Source: Beaufortia kweichowensis
Lineage: Eukaryota; Chordata; Actinopteri; Cypriniformes; Gastromyzontidae
Direction of reading: 5' to 3'
NCBI GenBank assembly: GCA_019155185.1
Contig: CM032809.1
Coordinates: 12,091,512 to 12,155,511 of the forward strand
DNA length: 64,000 nt
The position numbers and the translations under genes are program-made. The notes under the pieces were generated by a model, which was not told the DNA's origin, searched no databases, and was given only the letters and a program-made list of their open reading frames with translations. How positions within the stretch are numbered: the first letter of the stretch is position 1; every line of letters begins with the position of its first letter. Shown here one piece after another: positions 12,791 through 26,431 of this stretch.

Positions 12791-13066
12791 TTCCTCATGG
12801 GGACCAAAAATGTCCCCACAAGGTTCTACTATCGGTATTACTATCCACGTTTGATATCCATATGTTACGACCCAGGATAGCCGGCAATAACATAAATATT
12901 TGTTTTTTATCTTATCGGAGATGACACAACAATACGGTGGTTTATTATTGCCAGTGAATAGTAAAATGTGTAATAATAATGTTTTTGAGTAACAAAGTTA
13001 TAATATTTACAGTTATGAAGGTACTTTAAATGCAGGGACATTGTGGGGACATTTGGTCCACACACA
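12791..13066. mobile_element. Inverted-repeat element with GGGGACCAAA ends
   Basis: Left arm contains GGGGACCAAAAATGTCCCC; right arm contains GGGGACATTTGGTCCAC, its near reverse complement, about 240 bp away. Sequences of this kind recur in fish introns. The outer limits and target duplication could not be fixed. Confidence 0.55.
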
Positions 13067-13851
13067 CAAACTCATCATCACACACAAAAGCTTCACAGCA
13101 GTGCCGAAAATTCATTTTGACATTAATGCTTCTTACCAACACAGTACGAGGGCGGGGGGGATTATTTGCATTATACATGCATGACAAGGACTAACTTGTA
13201 AATATTTGCTGGTAGATGCCCTACACCCTACACCCAGTATTTACACCCTCATTTCCACGCAACCTTGCTGGCAAGTGCTCGCCGAATTAAATTGAGAAGA
13301 TAGGCCTAAGTTGTATTTATTTGTGGTGTAATCATAAGGATTAAGCCGTTGCAAAAATGCATTAATGTCTAAAACCCCCTCTGTGTGCCCCCTCACCTCC
13401 GCGGTGCAACCCGCTTTCAATTTGGGAAAGGAAAAAAGAAAGAGAAAAAATGGAGGCACTTGTTTGGAGCAGCCTTGAGCTTCAGTCAGGCCCTTGTTGG
13501 CATTGTGTTCCTACAGCTGGGCTTGCTTTCCCTTTATCTTACTCACTCTTTCTCTGTCTTCCTTCTTCTTGTTCTCTGTGAAGTGCTTTTCTTCCTGGCC
13601 CGGCCTGACAGAAGGGTGTGTGTGTGTGGGGGGGTCAGTGCTCTTCTGGAGGTTGTCACTAGGCCAACTCCTACAGCTTCCTGCCCAGTACAGCCCACAA
13701 TGACAGACTGTAAACAGAGAAAAAGAGAGACAGAGAGAAAACTCATTCTTTACACCTATCTCTCTCTCTCAACACGTTTTTTTCATCAAATTCACACTGT
13801 GAATACCTTACAACCTTATAACTCGGTTGTAAGTGCAGATAACTAGCATAG

Positions 13852-14304
13852 GGGCAATTCTGTGCAAATGTCAACCTTTACCAAAGGTTTTTACCATACT
13901 GTTAGCTCAAATGTCAACATTTGGTTGGTTTAAATACCGTTTTCAGAATTGTCACATTCTATAACAGTCCATATTTCACATAAATAGGCACCGGAGATTA
14001 CAGTAAAATAATTATTTAGTTTTTTGAAGAGTCATCTCTTCTCTATTTGTTGGGTATTATTGCTTCTGGTTTGTGCATTTTTATTTACAGAAATTCTACA
14101 AAGTATGTTTTCTCTCAAAAACATGTTTTTTTTGTCACATCCACAATTTCCATTTTTAAAATAGATGCATTTTTTGATGTCTGGACTCTTTCAACAGGGG
14201 TTTAGTAAAATATAAACAGATATATTGGTAATAAATACATCCTTTGAGAAATTGTATTTCAAGTTTTGACTGAATGTGAGACGTCTATAACGCTGGAATT
14301 GCCC
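13852..14304 (+). mobile_element. Unassigned interspersed repeat X, copy 2 (most complete)
   Basis: The element starts GGGCAATTC and ends GAATTGCCC, a 9-bp perfect inverted terminal pair 453 bp apart. The interior matches copy 1 (10500-10991) over most of its length, copy 3 (53764-53968) and, inverted, copy 4 (61254-61370). No transposase-like ORF. No certain target-site duplication. It looks like a short non-autonomous DNA element. Confidence 0.65.
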
Positions 14305-16639
14305 ACAGAATATAATATACTACTTATACAGTATTTGTGTAAGTCCTAATTGAATCAAAATTGAAGTCTTTTAAATTCATCTATATGTTAGTGTACTCAT
14401 AAAAGTTGAAAGAAATAGTTTTATATTTAGAATCTTCATCATTGCAAATCTAACGAAAATAAAATCTTTTTCACTCTTCTACATATTTAAACTTGGCGCA
14501 TTGTGGCAAAATACTTTTAACTACAAAAATTATAATTTCCAGTTGCAAAATCTGTAATGTACTGCATCCTATTATCAATTATGAAGTTATAATAATTTCA
14601 TAAATTTATAATAATTTCCGCCTTAATATTTCCACCTTCTGCTTTCTACCTCGGCAGTAAACTGGTGGCAAACTGTTTGAAGTGTGACAAAAAGCGTGTG
14701 ACAGCTGTGAACAAACAGTGATGAGAAAGTGAATCCAGACTGACAGGCAGAGAGTAATGAAGACAGTGAATGTCAGGTAGAGGCGACTTTCTATAAAACC
14801 ATCAAGGCGACTGAAGAACAGGAAATGCCACTCACTGAATGTGATACATGTGTACGCGTACACAAATGTGCGAACACATATATATGAAAAGCAGAACGCA
14901 CTTCAGAGTAAAGGCCATCGTTGGAGTCACAACTCTTCAGTCCAAACCTGTAGCACATGAAGGCCACAATGAAACTTACCTGTTGTCCAGTCCATTTTCC
15001 TCTTGCTAATCAAACTCAAAAATGAAATATATTTGACAGCATTAGCCACAGCTAATGTAAAGCAGCCTGGTGCAAATTTATTTTTAATTTGACTAACAAA
15101 TGAATCCTTTTAGAGGCCCTATTGTAATTTTCCAAGTGTGCAATGATAATGATCTGACTTCCACTGGATCACTTTTTAGTTTGGCAAAGGTTGCATCTCC
15201 ATGACAACTTCAAGGGGAAACAAACCAATCAGAGTTCAGGAACATGCCAAGAAAACGTTATTAACGGAGGAATGTTCATTTGAACAATCCTGGAAATCTC
15301 AGACAGCTTCAACATGCATTTAGAGGTCAGGCCAAGACATACAATTAAGCACAGGAGATTTAAAAATGTTTAAAGAAAATTACACTTTATCGACTCTCAT
15401 AAAAAAGAGAAACTACAGATGAGATCTTTAATATCTTAATTGTTTTTTTCTAAATATCAGTAAGATTAACTATAGAACTAAAAACATTTGCTAAAGTCTC
15501 CTCAATATTTCTCCTCAGAAAAACACCAAGAAACTCACAAATGACACATTAACATTAGCATTAACAAACACATTAGAGTTTTAGAACAGATCTTGTCAAC
15601 GTCACAAACTGAGCTCAGATTTGCAAAGTCTGTAATCAAAAGTCAATCATGTTGAAGATTTCAATATGAACTCAAAGATTTCTCATCATCACTTTGCCCA
15701 AATCTGGGTTATATACAATCTTAATTAATTTTACAAACATCTTACATCCTTACAAAATTTTACAACATTAAAGTTGGTGCTCAAATGAAACAACTGAGAA
15801 CTCCATCAAATCATTTTCCTTACGATGTCCTCTGTCACAGGTATGGAAACCAATGCGGCACTAAAACATCTGTATATTTTTAAATTTACTAAACAAAATA
15901 TGATTGCTACTTGCCCATGCAAAATTCAGCCCGTAATGTTATGGTGTTATGGGTCAATGTCAGGGTTTTTTACTGTTGCTATGATGTTCTAAGTGTACAT
16001 TTTTGGGTGGTTGCTGGGCAGTATTTTCTGGATGATGTCCTATAGACATTTCACTGTAGTGCATTATTAAAAGGAACTTCTTCTACAGACACGCTGACAC
16101 GGGTTTCTTTTGTGCACTGAGGTCTGTGCTATTGTGAGACTTAAACAGGAAATTGCATGCGTGGGGGTGTTCATAGCATTGTCACACACTTTTTACACCA
16201 TTGGCACCTCTGGTATAAATTACATTTCCTGTGGTAGTTACTTCTTACAAAGATATCAGTGTGAGTAGCTGTTTGAACAATGAGAGTTCGGTCGGAGTAG
16301 AACGTGATTTAGTGTACCGGTATCTCTTGCTCTCGCTCCCTCAGGGGGAAGGAGTTATCTACGAGGAAGGCTGACCTTGCGGTGACTCCCTGTGCTCACT
16401 CCACGACCTGTGTGCCTGGGAAAACAGGAAACTGACATCTTGGAAAATGTAATGTTTATGCTTTGGAGTCATTAATATGGGCCCAATGCCCTGCTGTCTG
16501 CCACTGATTAAAGACAACTGTGGCACGTGAATGATCCAGACAAGTCAAGGAAATGGAAGGGTTTAACCTTTAGTAGCTATTTTGATCACGCTGGAGAACG
16601 GATTAAATCAAGATGATTTTACCAGCTGTAGCTACTAAT
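14305..16639. other. Gene-free flank with GGTTGCTA-type repeats near 15.95 kb
   Basis: No gene seen. Degenerate GTTGCTATGATGTT and GGTGGTTGCTGGGCAG phrases occupy about 15940-16050. The remainder is AT-rich unique sequence. Confidence 0.45.
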
Positions 16640-16950
16640 CAATAATGTTCTGAGAATGTTTTGCTACCATTCCCATTAAGTTATGAAAACATTATTTCTC
16701 AATGTTTTCAAACATCTCACTAGCAATATACATTTTAATGTTGTTCAAATGCTCTTTTAACATTACTGCAACGTTTAGGAAATGTTAAACTAAATTCTAA
16801 GAACGTTCTCTGTTGTAAGTAGCGCTTGCCTGAACAAAACTTACTTCCCCAATGTTAAGGTGTTGCAAATGCCAGCCAGGGTGTTGCTATGCTTAGGTGT
16901 TTTGAAAGGTAGTTGTTAGGTCATTGCTATGTTTGGGTATATAATCCAAA
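16640..16950. repeat. Degenerate AATGTT/AACGTT repeat plus GGTTGCTA-type repeat
   Basis: From about 16640 to 16815, ATGTTCTGAGAATGTTTTGC, AATGTTTTC and AACGTTCTC phrases recur every 20-40 bp, a pattern seen in dispersed fish repeats. From about 16850 to 16945 it passes into CAGGGTGTTGCTATGCTTAG and related phrases. Confidence 0.4.
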
Positions 16951-18936
16951 CAGTGCAGGATGATTTACCTAACTCCAAGTATCAGCAATAATAACAAAAG
17001 TGATTCTGGCCTTGGCAAACACTACACGTGTAATCCTCCACTTATCTCTTCCATAACTGTTCTTTAATTTTTGGGGATTTTGCCTCATTATCCAAAAGAA
17101 ACAATAGGGGAATATACCATCACGCTGCCGAGTAGATTCAAACCTGCATCTGCCGAATTAACACCAAGCCTGAGTCTTAACCTTGAATATTAATCTTTGT
17201 ACTTTTAACTCAAACTCTCCCCCCTCTTCCCGTCTGTCAATCCATTTACTTCACCCCATTTCCTCAGCCCTGCTCACCTGTATCCAGCTCCGCCCATCAA
17301 TCAATCCTGTCAACCCTGCACTCGCTTGCTGTCAAGACTATAAAGCAAATTTTATGGATCTTTGCATGGCTCCACACAGTCACGAACTACAAGTAGTGAT
17401 GGAAAATGGGGTGAAGTTAGGTAAGCTCAACAAGGCTTGGGAAAACTTTGCACATGTTCCCCTTGAGAGATCGTGAAAAGAAAGACAGGTAGAAGGTGGA
17501 CCCACCCAGGCCCTGCGGCCATGAACGTAGCCACCTCCAAACCTTTTGTAAACAATTAGAGCCTTGAGACATCATCGGAGACATTAGTGTATTGCAAAAC
17601 TTGACGACAAGAATAAAGAGAATAAAAACATTTGGGTTGAGAGAGTTGCATCAATGTGTGTTTGTGTGCTCCAAGTTGTTTTACCGTAAATGTGTCTGGT
17701 CTAAAGTTTGTATTGCTTGTACTGTTTCAAAACCCATCATGGGTGTCAATAACATGAAGTTCAGCGTGTTTGCAAGCCTCTTGGTTCACAAGCCTGGAGG
17801 TAATCTTCAACTTCACAAAGACCTTGAATATAAAAGGACAGGACGGGAGGTAAAGTAATGTGCAGTCTGTGGATGAGTGACTCTTACTGGGTCACAGCAG
17901 ACAAATTGACTTGTTTAATGACACGGCCAACAAATGCAGGGCCTTTTACAGCCCTGTAAGGCCACTGACCTGGCCAGTACTCATCTTATACGCTGCAAAT
18001 AATGCAGTGAGCCCAGTGGAGTCAGCGCTATTCACTCTTTCTTCTCGAAAGAGAGCGAGCGAGGAGATGAAGGGGGAGGGATCTTGACAAAGAGAGATTT
18101 AGAAGGGTGGTAGAGGGGGTGATGGGGACCGTGGACAGGCGTTTAGGGCCGATGCACAGGAGGCTCCTGGGATACGTGACGGACCCTGTGATTAGCATAA
18201 AAATGCAGACAATCTTGAGGCTAGCAGCGGGAGATGGGAAGGGGGTTAAGTGGCAGCTTTTACTTGGTTTAAACAGCAAGCTTGATTTACCCTGAGCTGC
18301 GTAGCAAGCTATCATTTGCAAATCACACCACGTCTCCTGGGCCTGCTAGGACGAGTCTGAGGGTTTAGCGTTGATGTTTGTTGTGGGTTCCTGTGAGGGC
18401 TTTAGGCAAACACAAAATTCACAAAATCATGTCAAATGACTGTTCTCAACGAGCCTCTTCGCATGGGCACATCATGACATCAGCACGTGTGTGAGGATGC
18501 AAGTATACATCATTCTAAACTTGGGGTTCATGTAATAAAATGAGTTCGCTTATGGGAATGCCATGAGTTGTTTCCAACTAATGCATCCCTGACCAATGAA
18601 CCTGTCAGTCCAGAATAGGATGCAGAATGTTTTATCGAAATAAAACGGGTTTCTTGTTGTAAAAACTGAGCAGTAGAGTTATGCAAGTATCCAATGGCTT
18701 TCTATTGAATCTCATTGCCATCTAGCAGAACCACTTGAGGTTTTAGAGATCTTATTTGTGATTTCTTTTTAAATAAGCAGTTAACTTTAATGTCACACCT
18801 TTGCTGCAAAAATGTGCAAGCAAAGTTCATGTCGACCCCGTCCCCTTTACAAGGTGAGAGATGACTCAATACAGTTTCACTACCATCCCACGCTAAGAAA
18901 ATACTGTTTATCATTTATCATCATATTCTCATAAAT
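16951..18936. other. Gene-free flank, no clear feature
   Basis: No supported gene. Several ORFs of 60-97 codons overlap each other on both strands near 17.2-18.3 kb without family resemblance. The block 17880-18370 is non-repetitive and balanced, possibly regulatory, but untested. Confidence 0.4.
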
Positions 18937-19035
18937 GTCATAAATAGGACTCCCAAATTCCTACTTCCAACTTCCCACGAGGACTTTTTCTTCAAGACTG
19001 CCTCCATCCACACGCCTCAGCCAACTAAGAACACG
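18937..19035 (+). repeat. Duplicated ~88-bp segment, copy 1
   Basis: Contains CTACTTCCAACTTCCCACGA, GGACTTTTTCTTCAAGACTG and CCTCCATCCAC, all found with few substitutions at 24598-24690 in the same orientation. Family not recognised. Confidence 0.8.
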
Positions 19036-20033
19036 TCAGTGTTCTGTAATAGAACATAGCACATAATTTCACAAGCTTCCCTGTACGAGCATACAGCTGG
19101 CTCTAAATGACATCGAGAAATGATTCACTGGGGTCAAGCCATTTGTAGTGTTACTTTTATTTTCAGAGCTGGCTTGGTAGCAGCACTGTCTTAAATTACT
19201 GTAGTTAAGGCCATTCGTGGCAGGCGTTGCAACGAAGGATGAATGCGTCTTAAAATAACAAGAAAACCTCTGGTGTCAAGACAGGAAGTGTCACAAACAG
19301 AAGAACTTGTGTTAAAATAGAGCAGAAGAGTAGGCTGAGATACTGGCGGTAATTCGCTGGAAGTTCTTTACTCTATTATAAATAACCTCTCACTTTCTCT
19401 GTCTCTTTTATTCTCGTTGTTAGAGGATGAATTATCCACAATGAGCATGCAGTCATAATACTTAACCACAGTTAATTACTCTTTCCAGTTTAGTCTAATT
19501 CACCTTTGCTTGTAGATTTTTTTTTTTTACAACATCCAGAACTGTTGCAGCCAATTACACACATTAAAAGCTTTTTTTAGTCACAATCTGTCTCTTTTAA
19601 TACATTAAGCCTTAGTACATTTTTGGAAAATGTGAGGTACCATTTAGTGGTACTTGCTATGAGAAGAATCGTTAGTAATATTGAATATTTTCAGATTAAA
19701 ATGAAGAAAATGTTTCAGTGACAGCTTGTCTGTAGCCTGTTCACTTTAACATTAACAAGTAGTTCTAGTGTAATTCCAAAGTCAATGTTACAATGCTACA
19801 GTATTTTCTTTAATGCTATCAATTTTTGTGATGTTTTGGTTATTTCTAAAGCCCGTTTTATCATCCATAGAGAAGTAACTACTCTCACTGACTGACATTC
19901 TGATGCAAAAATATGTCAGGGACGAGAAAAATAACTATCATGTCAAAGCACGAGGGCTTACAGCAAAAGGAAAATACCTGTGAAAGGAAGTCTTTTATAG
20001 TCAGGGTTGATGACATACATTCAATGACATACT

Positions 20034-20142
20034 TTCTTGTAGCTCAGTGGGTAAGAGCATGGGTTCGATCCCAGGGATTGCACATACTCACAAAAAATGG
20101 ATACGCTTTGGATAAAACCAAATGCATAAATGTAAATTTAAT
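20034..20142 (+). mobile_element. tRNA-derived SINE with shortened head
   Basis: Pol III box A TAGCTCAGTGG at 20040-20050 and box B GGTTCGATCCC at 20062-20072, then a tail with CGCTTTGGATAAAA, CCAAATGCATAAATGTAAAT. The tail is the kind cyprinid SINEs share with a LINE partner (HAmo-like; name uncertain). Boxes A and B are only 11 bp apart, so part of the tRNA-like head is deleted, and the usual GCGTCTG before CCAAATGC is missing. It falls inside a 156-codon ORF that is therefore spurious. Confidence 0.8.
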
Positions 20143-23103
20143 GCAAAATGACCCTCAACCCACAACCAAAATCAAAGCTGCATTTATTTTGAGTTCCTTA
20201 CAGTGTACTTTTAAGAATTTGAGCGAACGCAGCCAGAGGAAACATTTGCGAGCATATGAGACCCAGAAAAAACTCTGCACTTCAAACGTTGGGACTTCAT
20301 CAATGTTATCTGTAATCGTTTCAGGCTGCCCTTCGGGTTTAATGGCTTCCAGAGAGAGAAAGACAAAAAGAAATAAAGACTAAGACCCTCACAAAGCCTA
20401 TGAATCCAGATGTGATCAGAACTCCTAAGATCTGCCTAGAGAAAACAATGGATAATAGTGAATTGTCACAGGAAATTCATGTATTATTATTATCACAGAC
20501 TGAACCATAATAAGGTAGTGTTTTCCGGTCATATTTTACTCTAGATCTGTGGAGTGACAATTGTTCTCATGAAAATCCCTTTGTGTGGTCACAAAACAAT
20601 AAGCAGGCGGTGTGGCTTGAGCAAAACGCTTACAGAATGTTAAGAAACGTTTGTTCTGCATGTCACCGATAAATGAACGCACGAGTTAGGGCAGGACAGG
20701 ATGTGTGTGCTGAGCCATGTGGACTCGCACTATGTGGTGGAGTTAATCTCTGGGCAGCAGCTATTGGGTGGAGGTTTGGGATGTGACTGGCTAACACCCG
20801 TCCAGCCACACCGGATACCACAAAACACTCACACATCACCCAAAACACAAACACGGAAGAAAACACTTCGTTATTCCAAACATTATGATCATTATTCCAA
20901 ACACTGCATCCAAACATCCCAGCTCAGCTCTTCTACAACATAACAACATTACTAAAGTCAAACTATGTTCACATTGACATTAATATCTTAGTCTTGGTTG
21001 CCTTAAAATTTCCAGTCAACAAAGTCATTTTTACATTATTTCAACTGATTTCAAGTCATTTCAACACATCACTTATTTTTACGAATTGCAATACTGTGAA
21101 CACAGTTGAAGTTGACTGGACTTACAGTGTAACGTTCTTTAAGTCACTATGCTGTTGGCTGCTAGTAGGCAAGCTAGTGTCATCACCAAATGTTTTTGTC
21201 GCTCGTGTCACCTCGCATTACTTCACATTGAAAATGCTGTCAGTCTAACTCTTTCCCATGTTTTCACAGAAGTCCCACTCGCATGCAACTCTTTCCGTGG
21301 TTCTCGCATATTTTTCCCATGCATTCTTCCAAGCCGTATTCATAAGCGCAATAAACCTCAAAAATCCATTTTCCACATGAAGCTCCGTTTGAGAACATAA
21401 ATTATTAATGCCATTACTTAATTTAAATGAACCTCAAACTGCTAGCCTACAATCAAAACAGTTTATTACGACCCCTAAAGTGTTAATTGTTTATCCAAAA
21501 ATAGCCCACAAATCAATTTTCATTTTGGTTTGGACTTTACCACTATGAAGTAGTGTTCTCGAAGATTGTTTTACAGTAGCCTAATATAAATATTTTCCAC
21601 ATGGCTTAAAAAAATAATGTAAATAATGTGGCAGCCTGCGATGACAACAGACAAGCCTTTGTGCACAGTTTGGTTATGTGCGAGTGCTTGACTAATGCAG
21701 ACTTATTTACTATTACCGACGTCCCGTAGTGCACTATACAGTGAATAAGAAGTGATTTTAGACAAACGGTAGCTCCTGTTTACATAAAACATGCATTGTA
21801 GTGCACGACAACAAGATTGCTCCCATTATAACCATAAAGTTGTCTAGACTGGGAGTGTCCTTTGCAACCAGTGGACATCCAGTTTCTGTTTTTAACATAC
21901 GCCATAGCTACTCCAGGAATCATTACTTCAGTAAACATGCATGATAGATATGAAGAAGATTATTTCAGAAAGATCTGTCCATACATCAATAACTGTGCCA
22001 ATAACTGCATGGTCATGAATACACTATAGGACTAATTTCTTGCGTGACTGTTATAAAATGTACCTGATTTCCTATTCAAGTTCCTACAAACCTCCGAAAA
22101 AGGACAGCATGTGTCAACCACGCGATTTCTCAGGCTTGTAAGTGCGAAACGGTGATGGGTCAGTGAAGACGTACACTTCCGTGACACTGTCTGGCATTAT
22201 TTCTGTTAACGGACGTGTTGCTGAGTCAGTAGTGACACGTTTCACGTCACTTGGAATGGTCTCACATCATTGTCGGGGTTTAGGATAACAATGACAGCAG
22301 CATGATTCAGACTATTCACTACTGCTATTGCTTCAATCACAGCCTTTCTCAAACCATTGCTGATCTACCACATAGTGAACATCAGCAAACACTGCCAACT
22401 CACATTAGGCCTGAAAAGCAGATGAGCAGCGTTAGATAATCTGACTCATCCTGAACACAAATGTTTCAGAGTCTGCCTGCCAAAGACTGACAAGTGAGAC
22501 ACGGTGAGGAGGACAGTGTGGAATAATAATGGCTGCCTGCTGCAATGATGTGATATGTAGATAGCGCCGAGATGTACTTCAAACCAAAATCATGTTAAGA
22601 CCCTGAACGCCATGAGAGCGTTTGACCCGTCAGTCAGAGGAGCTGGATATCTCAGAGAACCAGCTGTTTTGTAAAAGCTTCAGTAACTTTAATTATATAG
22701 CACTGTATTTTTACAAAGTGTTTTACAGAAGAGATACAGCATTCACAGATTGGAAACCAAACAAAGAATGTAAATGTGAAAGAAGAAAAATAAATTGTAA
22801 ATAAAATTACTAATAAAATTGTAAGTAAATAAAATACAGTAAACATTACCCAACTGAAGGAAAACACAATCCTCAAGGGAAGGCTCTTGTGTTTATACAG
22901 TATGCTTCTAAAATGCTAAAGTTGTTTTAGCCTCGAGATTTTCAAATTTAAATAAATGAATGGTGAATTAATGGTTTAAATAAATAAATAATTGTAAGTA
23001 AATACATGTAAACAAGTAAAGTAACAAGTAATATATAAAACAAGTAAATATAACAAGTCTGATTGAGTTAATAGTCTTAATCTTAATCTTTGTCCAAATA
23101 CAA
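20143..23103. other. Gene-free flank, no clear feature
   Basis: No supported gene. The sequence is AT-rich, especially 22690-23060. ORFs near 20.7-21.4 kb lie on both strands over the same bases and show no domain. Confidence 0.45.
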
Positions 23104-23279
23104 TCTTAAAAATAGTGCTTCATGATGCCATAGAAGAACCGAATGGTTCCATAAAGAACCTTTAACATCCAAAGAACCTTTCTGTTTCCCAAAAGTGAAA
23201 GGTTCTTTGAGGAACCAAAAATGGTTCTTCTATGGCATCGCTGTGAAGAACCTTCTGAAGCACCTTTTTTTAAGAGTGT
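23104..23279. mobile_element. Hairpin MITE of AAGAACC/GGTTCTT type, family C copy 2
   Basis: Left arm CTTAAAAATAGTGCTTCATG then ATGCCATAGAAGAACC; right arm GGTTCTTCTATGGCATCG, GAAGCACC, TTTTTTTAAGAG. Arms pair over most of their length, giving a near full-length hairpin. Better preserved than the copy at 4538-4722. Confidence 0.85.
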
Positions 23280-24218
23280 ATAAAGTATCAATTTTATAAT
23301 TGAATACCTAAAGGAAGAGCATCAGCACATGATGTTGCACAGACGGTCTGGTGTTTATCACATCTACATGCATTTAAAGATGTTTTACTCCTTAAACATT
23401 GGTTGATAACTTACGTCAAGCAACACCACTGTTTTCGGTGCACATGCGCTTAGTCTATTCTATTCTGGATATTGAGCATTATAAAGGCCAGTCAGGTCCA
23501 ACTTCACAAAAATGAACTAGTATGGTTTTATTTGAACCAAAGCATTCACATGACATTTCAGTCAACTGATTGCTTCAGCTAAGAACTTTTAAAGTGCATG
23601 TATTGTAAGCAAGATCTGGTAAGTGGGTGTTCCTGCTTCTTGAGACGAATATTGATCAGATCGAGCAGGTGGAAGCTTTCTCATGAACAAGTCATGCAGT
23701 GCACCACACACTGCAGTGGGCAGGAGCTTATGCTGCACACAGACAGCATGTGACTCAGATCCCGATCCAAATGTTATCAACCATCAAACGTCAATGCCTT
23801 CCTCTCACAGGTTTTGCGTCAAGAGGATGATAAACCTCCACATCATCCTACAACCATCATGCTTCCATCAACCATCACTGCTAGCAAGTTCTCAGTGGAC
23901 ACTGGAAAACTTCTAGTGTCAATCCATAGACATCACACATTTAATATTTCAGTACAGGATAGTTTCCTTCCATTCAACTCTCACCGGTTCATTATAAGGC
24001 AGACAGCGAGCGATGTGTGTGCCCATTAATGCTTGGCTGCTTTGAGATTAACGTTTCCTCTCACCTCTCTTTGTGTGGAGCTTAAGAGCAGCTCCCAGCT
24101 GGAGTGCTCACAGCTGAACCCACTGACACAAACCCCACCACAGGCCTGTAAACTATTCATGAGCCCTCCATTTTTCATGGGCAGAGATGGATGTTTCATG
24201 TAGGGGCAGGATGAGATG

Positions 24219-24572
<354 letters not shown>

Positions 24573-24597
24573 CATTCAGGTTATTGTTTATCTCCAT

Positions 24598-24690
24598 GTT
24601 GTCATGAATATGACCCAAACTCCTACTTCCAACTTCCCATGAGGACTTTTTCCTCAAGACTACCTCCATCCACCCACCTCAGCCCAAAAG
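24598..24690 (+). repeat. Duplicated ~88-bp segment, copy 2
   Basis: Begins about 30 bp after the GA tract. Contains CTACTTCCAACTTCCCATGA, GGACTTTTTCCTCAAGACTA and CCTCCATCCAC, matching 18937-19035 in order and orientation with scattered substitutions. Confidence 0.8.
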
Positions 24691-25397
24691 CACGCACAAA
24701 TGCAACACTCCCCATGATAAGCAGTGCTCGGCTAGACTTTTATTTAGTGTTGCTGGCAGTAATGGACTTGAGATGCTGATTAGTTGTAAATGGGCGTGAG
24801 GTGAGGTAGAGCGGCGTGCAATCTCACCATGCTTAATGACGCTCCACAGACCTTTCCTCTCCACGGGGAGCAGCGCCTCAAAGCGAATGGGTCTGCACGC
24901 CACATTCTAATTGAAAGTAATGATAATTAATATCATCATAATCACAGTTTGTTGTTGAGGATGTTTATGGGCTTTTTGTGGCTTAAAAATGAGGAAGCAC
25001 TTTATAAAATGGCTCTTGTTAACCTTTTAGCTTACTGCATAATTATTTAGCATCTGTACTGTGAGTAAAAAGTAAGATGGTAATTTGTATTCAGCGCTGT
25101 CTTATCTTTTTGGTGTGACAAAGATAAATCCTGATAAATGTTGGTTGATTTCCGCTTTCATGAGCCTAAATTAGAATACATTCTGGAAACATGGAAATGG
25201 TTTGGAGCAAAAGACTAGGTGATATCTCTGAACATGCTCTTATATGGATTGATGGCATGTCAAAACTGTATTTGACAGGCAAATCAATCTCACGTTCCAG
25301 TTGTAACTCATAGGAAGCGTTACAGAGAGTCAGAACTTCTGAGAAATACCTATTACCTCTGTTAAACATGCTGCTTGATGTTGGTTCATGTTAAATG
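24691..25397. other. Gene-free flank, no clear feature
   Basis: No gene or repeat recognised. The stretch near 24780-24960 is non-repetitive and might be regulatory; nothing specific supports it. Confidence 0.4.
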
Positions 25398-25520
25398 TTA
25401 AAGGCACAGTTCACCCCAAAATAATGTCATTTTTAACTTGTTTGTGATATATTTTGAGAAACGTGATTTTGTGTCCATACAATAGAGGTCAATGAGAGTC
25501 TTTCAAGGAAGTCAATTTCT
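25398..25520 (+). mobile_element. TTAA inverted-repeat element, family B remnant
   Basis: Opens TTAAAGGCACAGTTCACCCC and carries TTTTGTGTCCATACAATAG then AGGTCAATGAGAGTC, the same internal phrase as the family-B copies at 26520-26560 and 43780-43810. Right end not found. Confidence 0.6.
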
Positions 25521-26431
25521 ACTAAAGTCTTGCATAAATTAGAAAGTTTATGTCACTAGATAAATGGCACTGATCCAATTAACATTAATTATTTTTACAG
25601 CCCTATCAGCAGTGCCACAGAAGAGTCCTAAAACAGATGCTCATAAAAGTCAAGCTCAAATGAATGCAGACAGTGTGAAGTCTGCAGGGAACAGCCAATC
25701 AGGGCCAACACCTGAGACACAAACGCTATCATTTTGCTCGTTGAATGCTCATGACAGTCACAGTGATTCCCAAAATCCAATGGCACAGCTCACAATTCTG
25801 ACAAGCTACAGGCAGACACAGAAAACCACCTTTCCTCTCCGCTATCTTCTCTTCAAGCCAACCCTGTGCTTATTCAGTTAGTTCAAGTACAATCACTCCC
25901 TTTCAATTGCAAATCAGGCTGGTACAACCGTGGACGAGACAAACAGAGTGCGTATAAAAGCAACTCTTACTGTACTGAAAGAAAGAGGGAGAAAAAACAT
26001 CTTATAAGATAAAGGACATATGTAGCTAAATTACAAGTGCCCCCAGGATATGCAAATGATGTGGACCTCCCACAAGAATTACCTTTTTTCTTATGCAAAC
26101 CATGCTGCTCAGATAAGCCCGGTGTGGAAGAAACACAGAGAAGATTGGCCTGTGTGTCAATGCCTTTATTCTGCTGTAGGGTTATAAAGTATTCTTCTCA
26201 GAGAACCCCCTCAATTGACCCACCCATTAATAATCCTGGAGGATTAATTAACACAGCTCGTCTTAATGCTCGCAGACAACAGTTGAATTCAAACATCTTT
26301 GTTAAGAGTCCACTTAAAACAGAAGAGATGAACGTTAGTCTTACCTTTCTCTTCAGTCAAACCTTGACATCTGACCGGCTCTGAAATGGCCATCCCACAC
26401 CTGATGCCGACTGACTGAGTTAAACAGCGAG
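25521..26431. other. Gene-free flank, no clear feature
   Basis: The two ORFs of 105 and 115 codons (25564-25881, 26037-26384) have no recognisable domains, no splice-site context and ordinary flank composition, so they are treated as chance. Confidence 0.45.

Noticed and set aside
13385..13846. 153-codon ORF
   Set aside because: No domain recognised, overlaps other ORFs on both strands, contains TG/G simple repeat, no splice context.
20038..20075. tRNA gene
   Set aside because: Box A and B are present but too close together, no cloverleaf can form, and a SINE tail follows.
19913..20383. 156-codon ORF
   Set aside because: Runs straight through the SINE; the rest has no family resemblance.
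25564..26384. Two ORFs of 105 and 115 codons
   Set aside because: No domain, no splice-site support and flank-like composition; judged chance.
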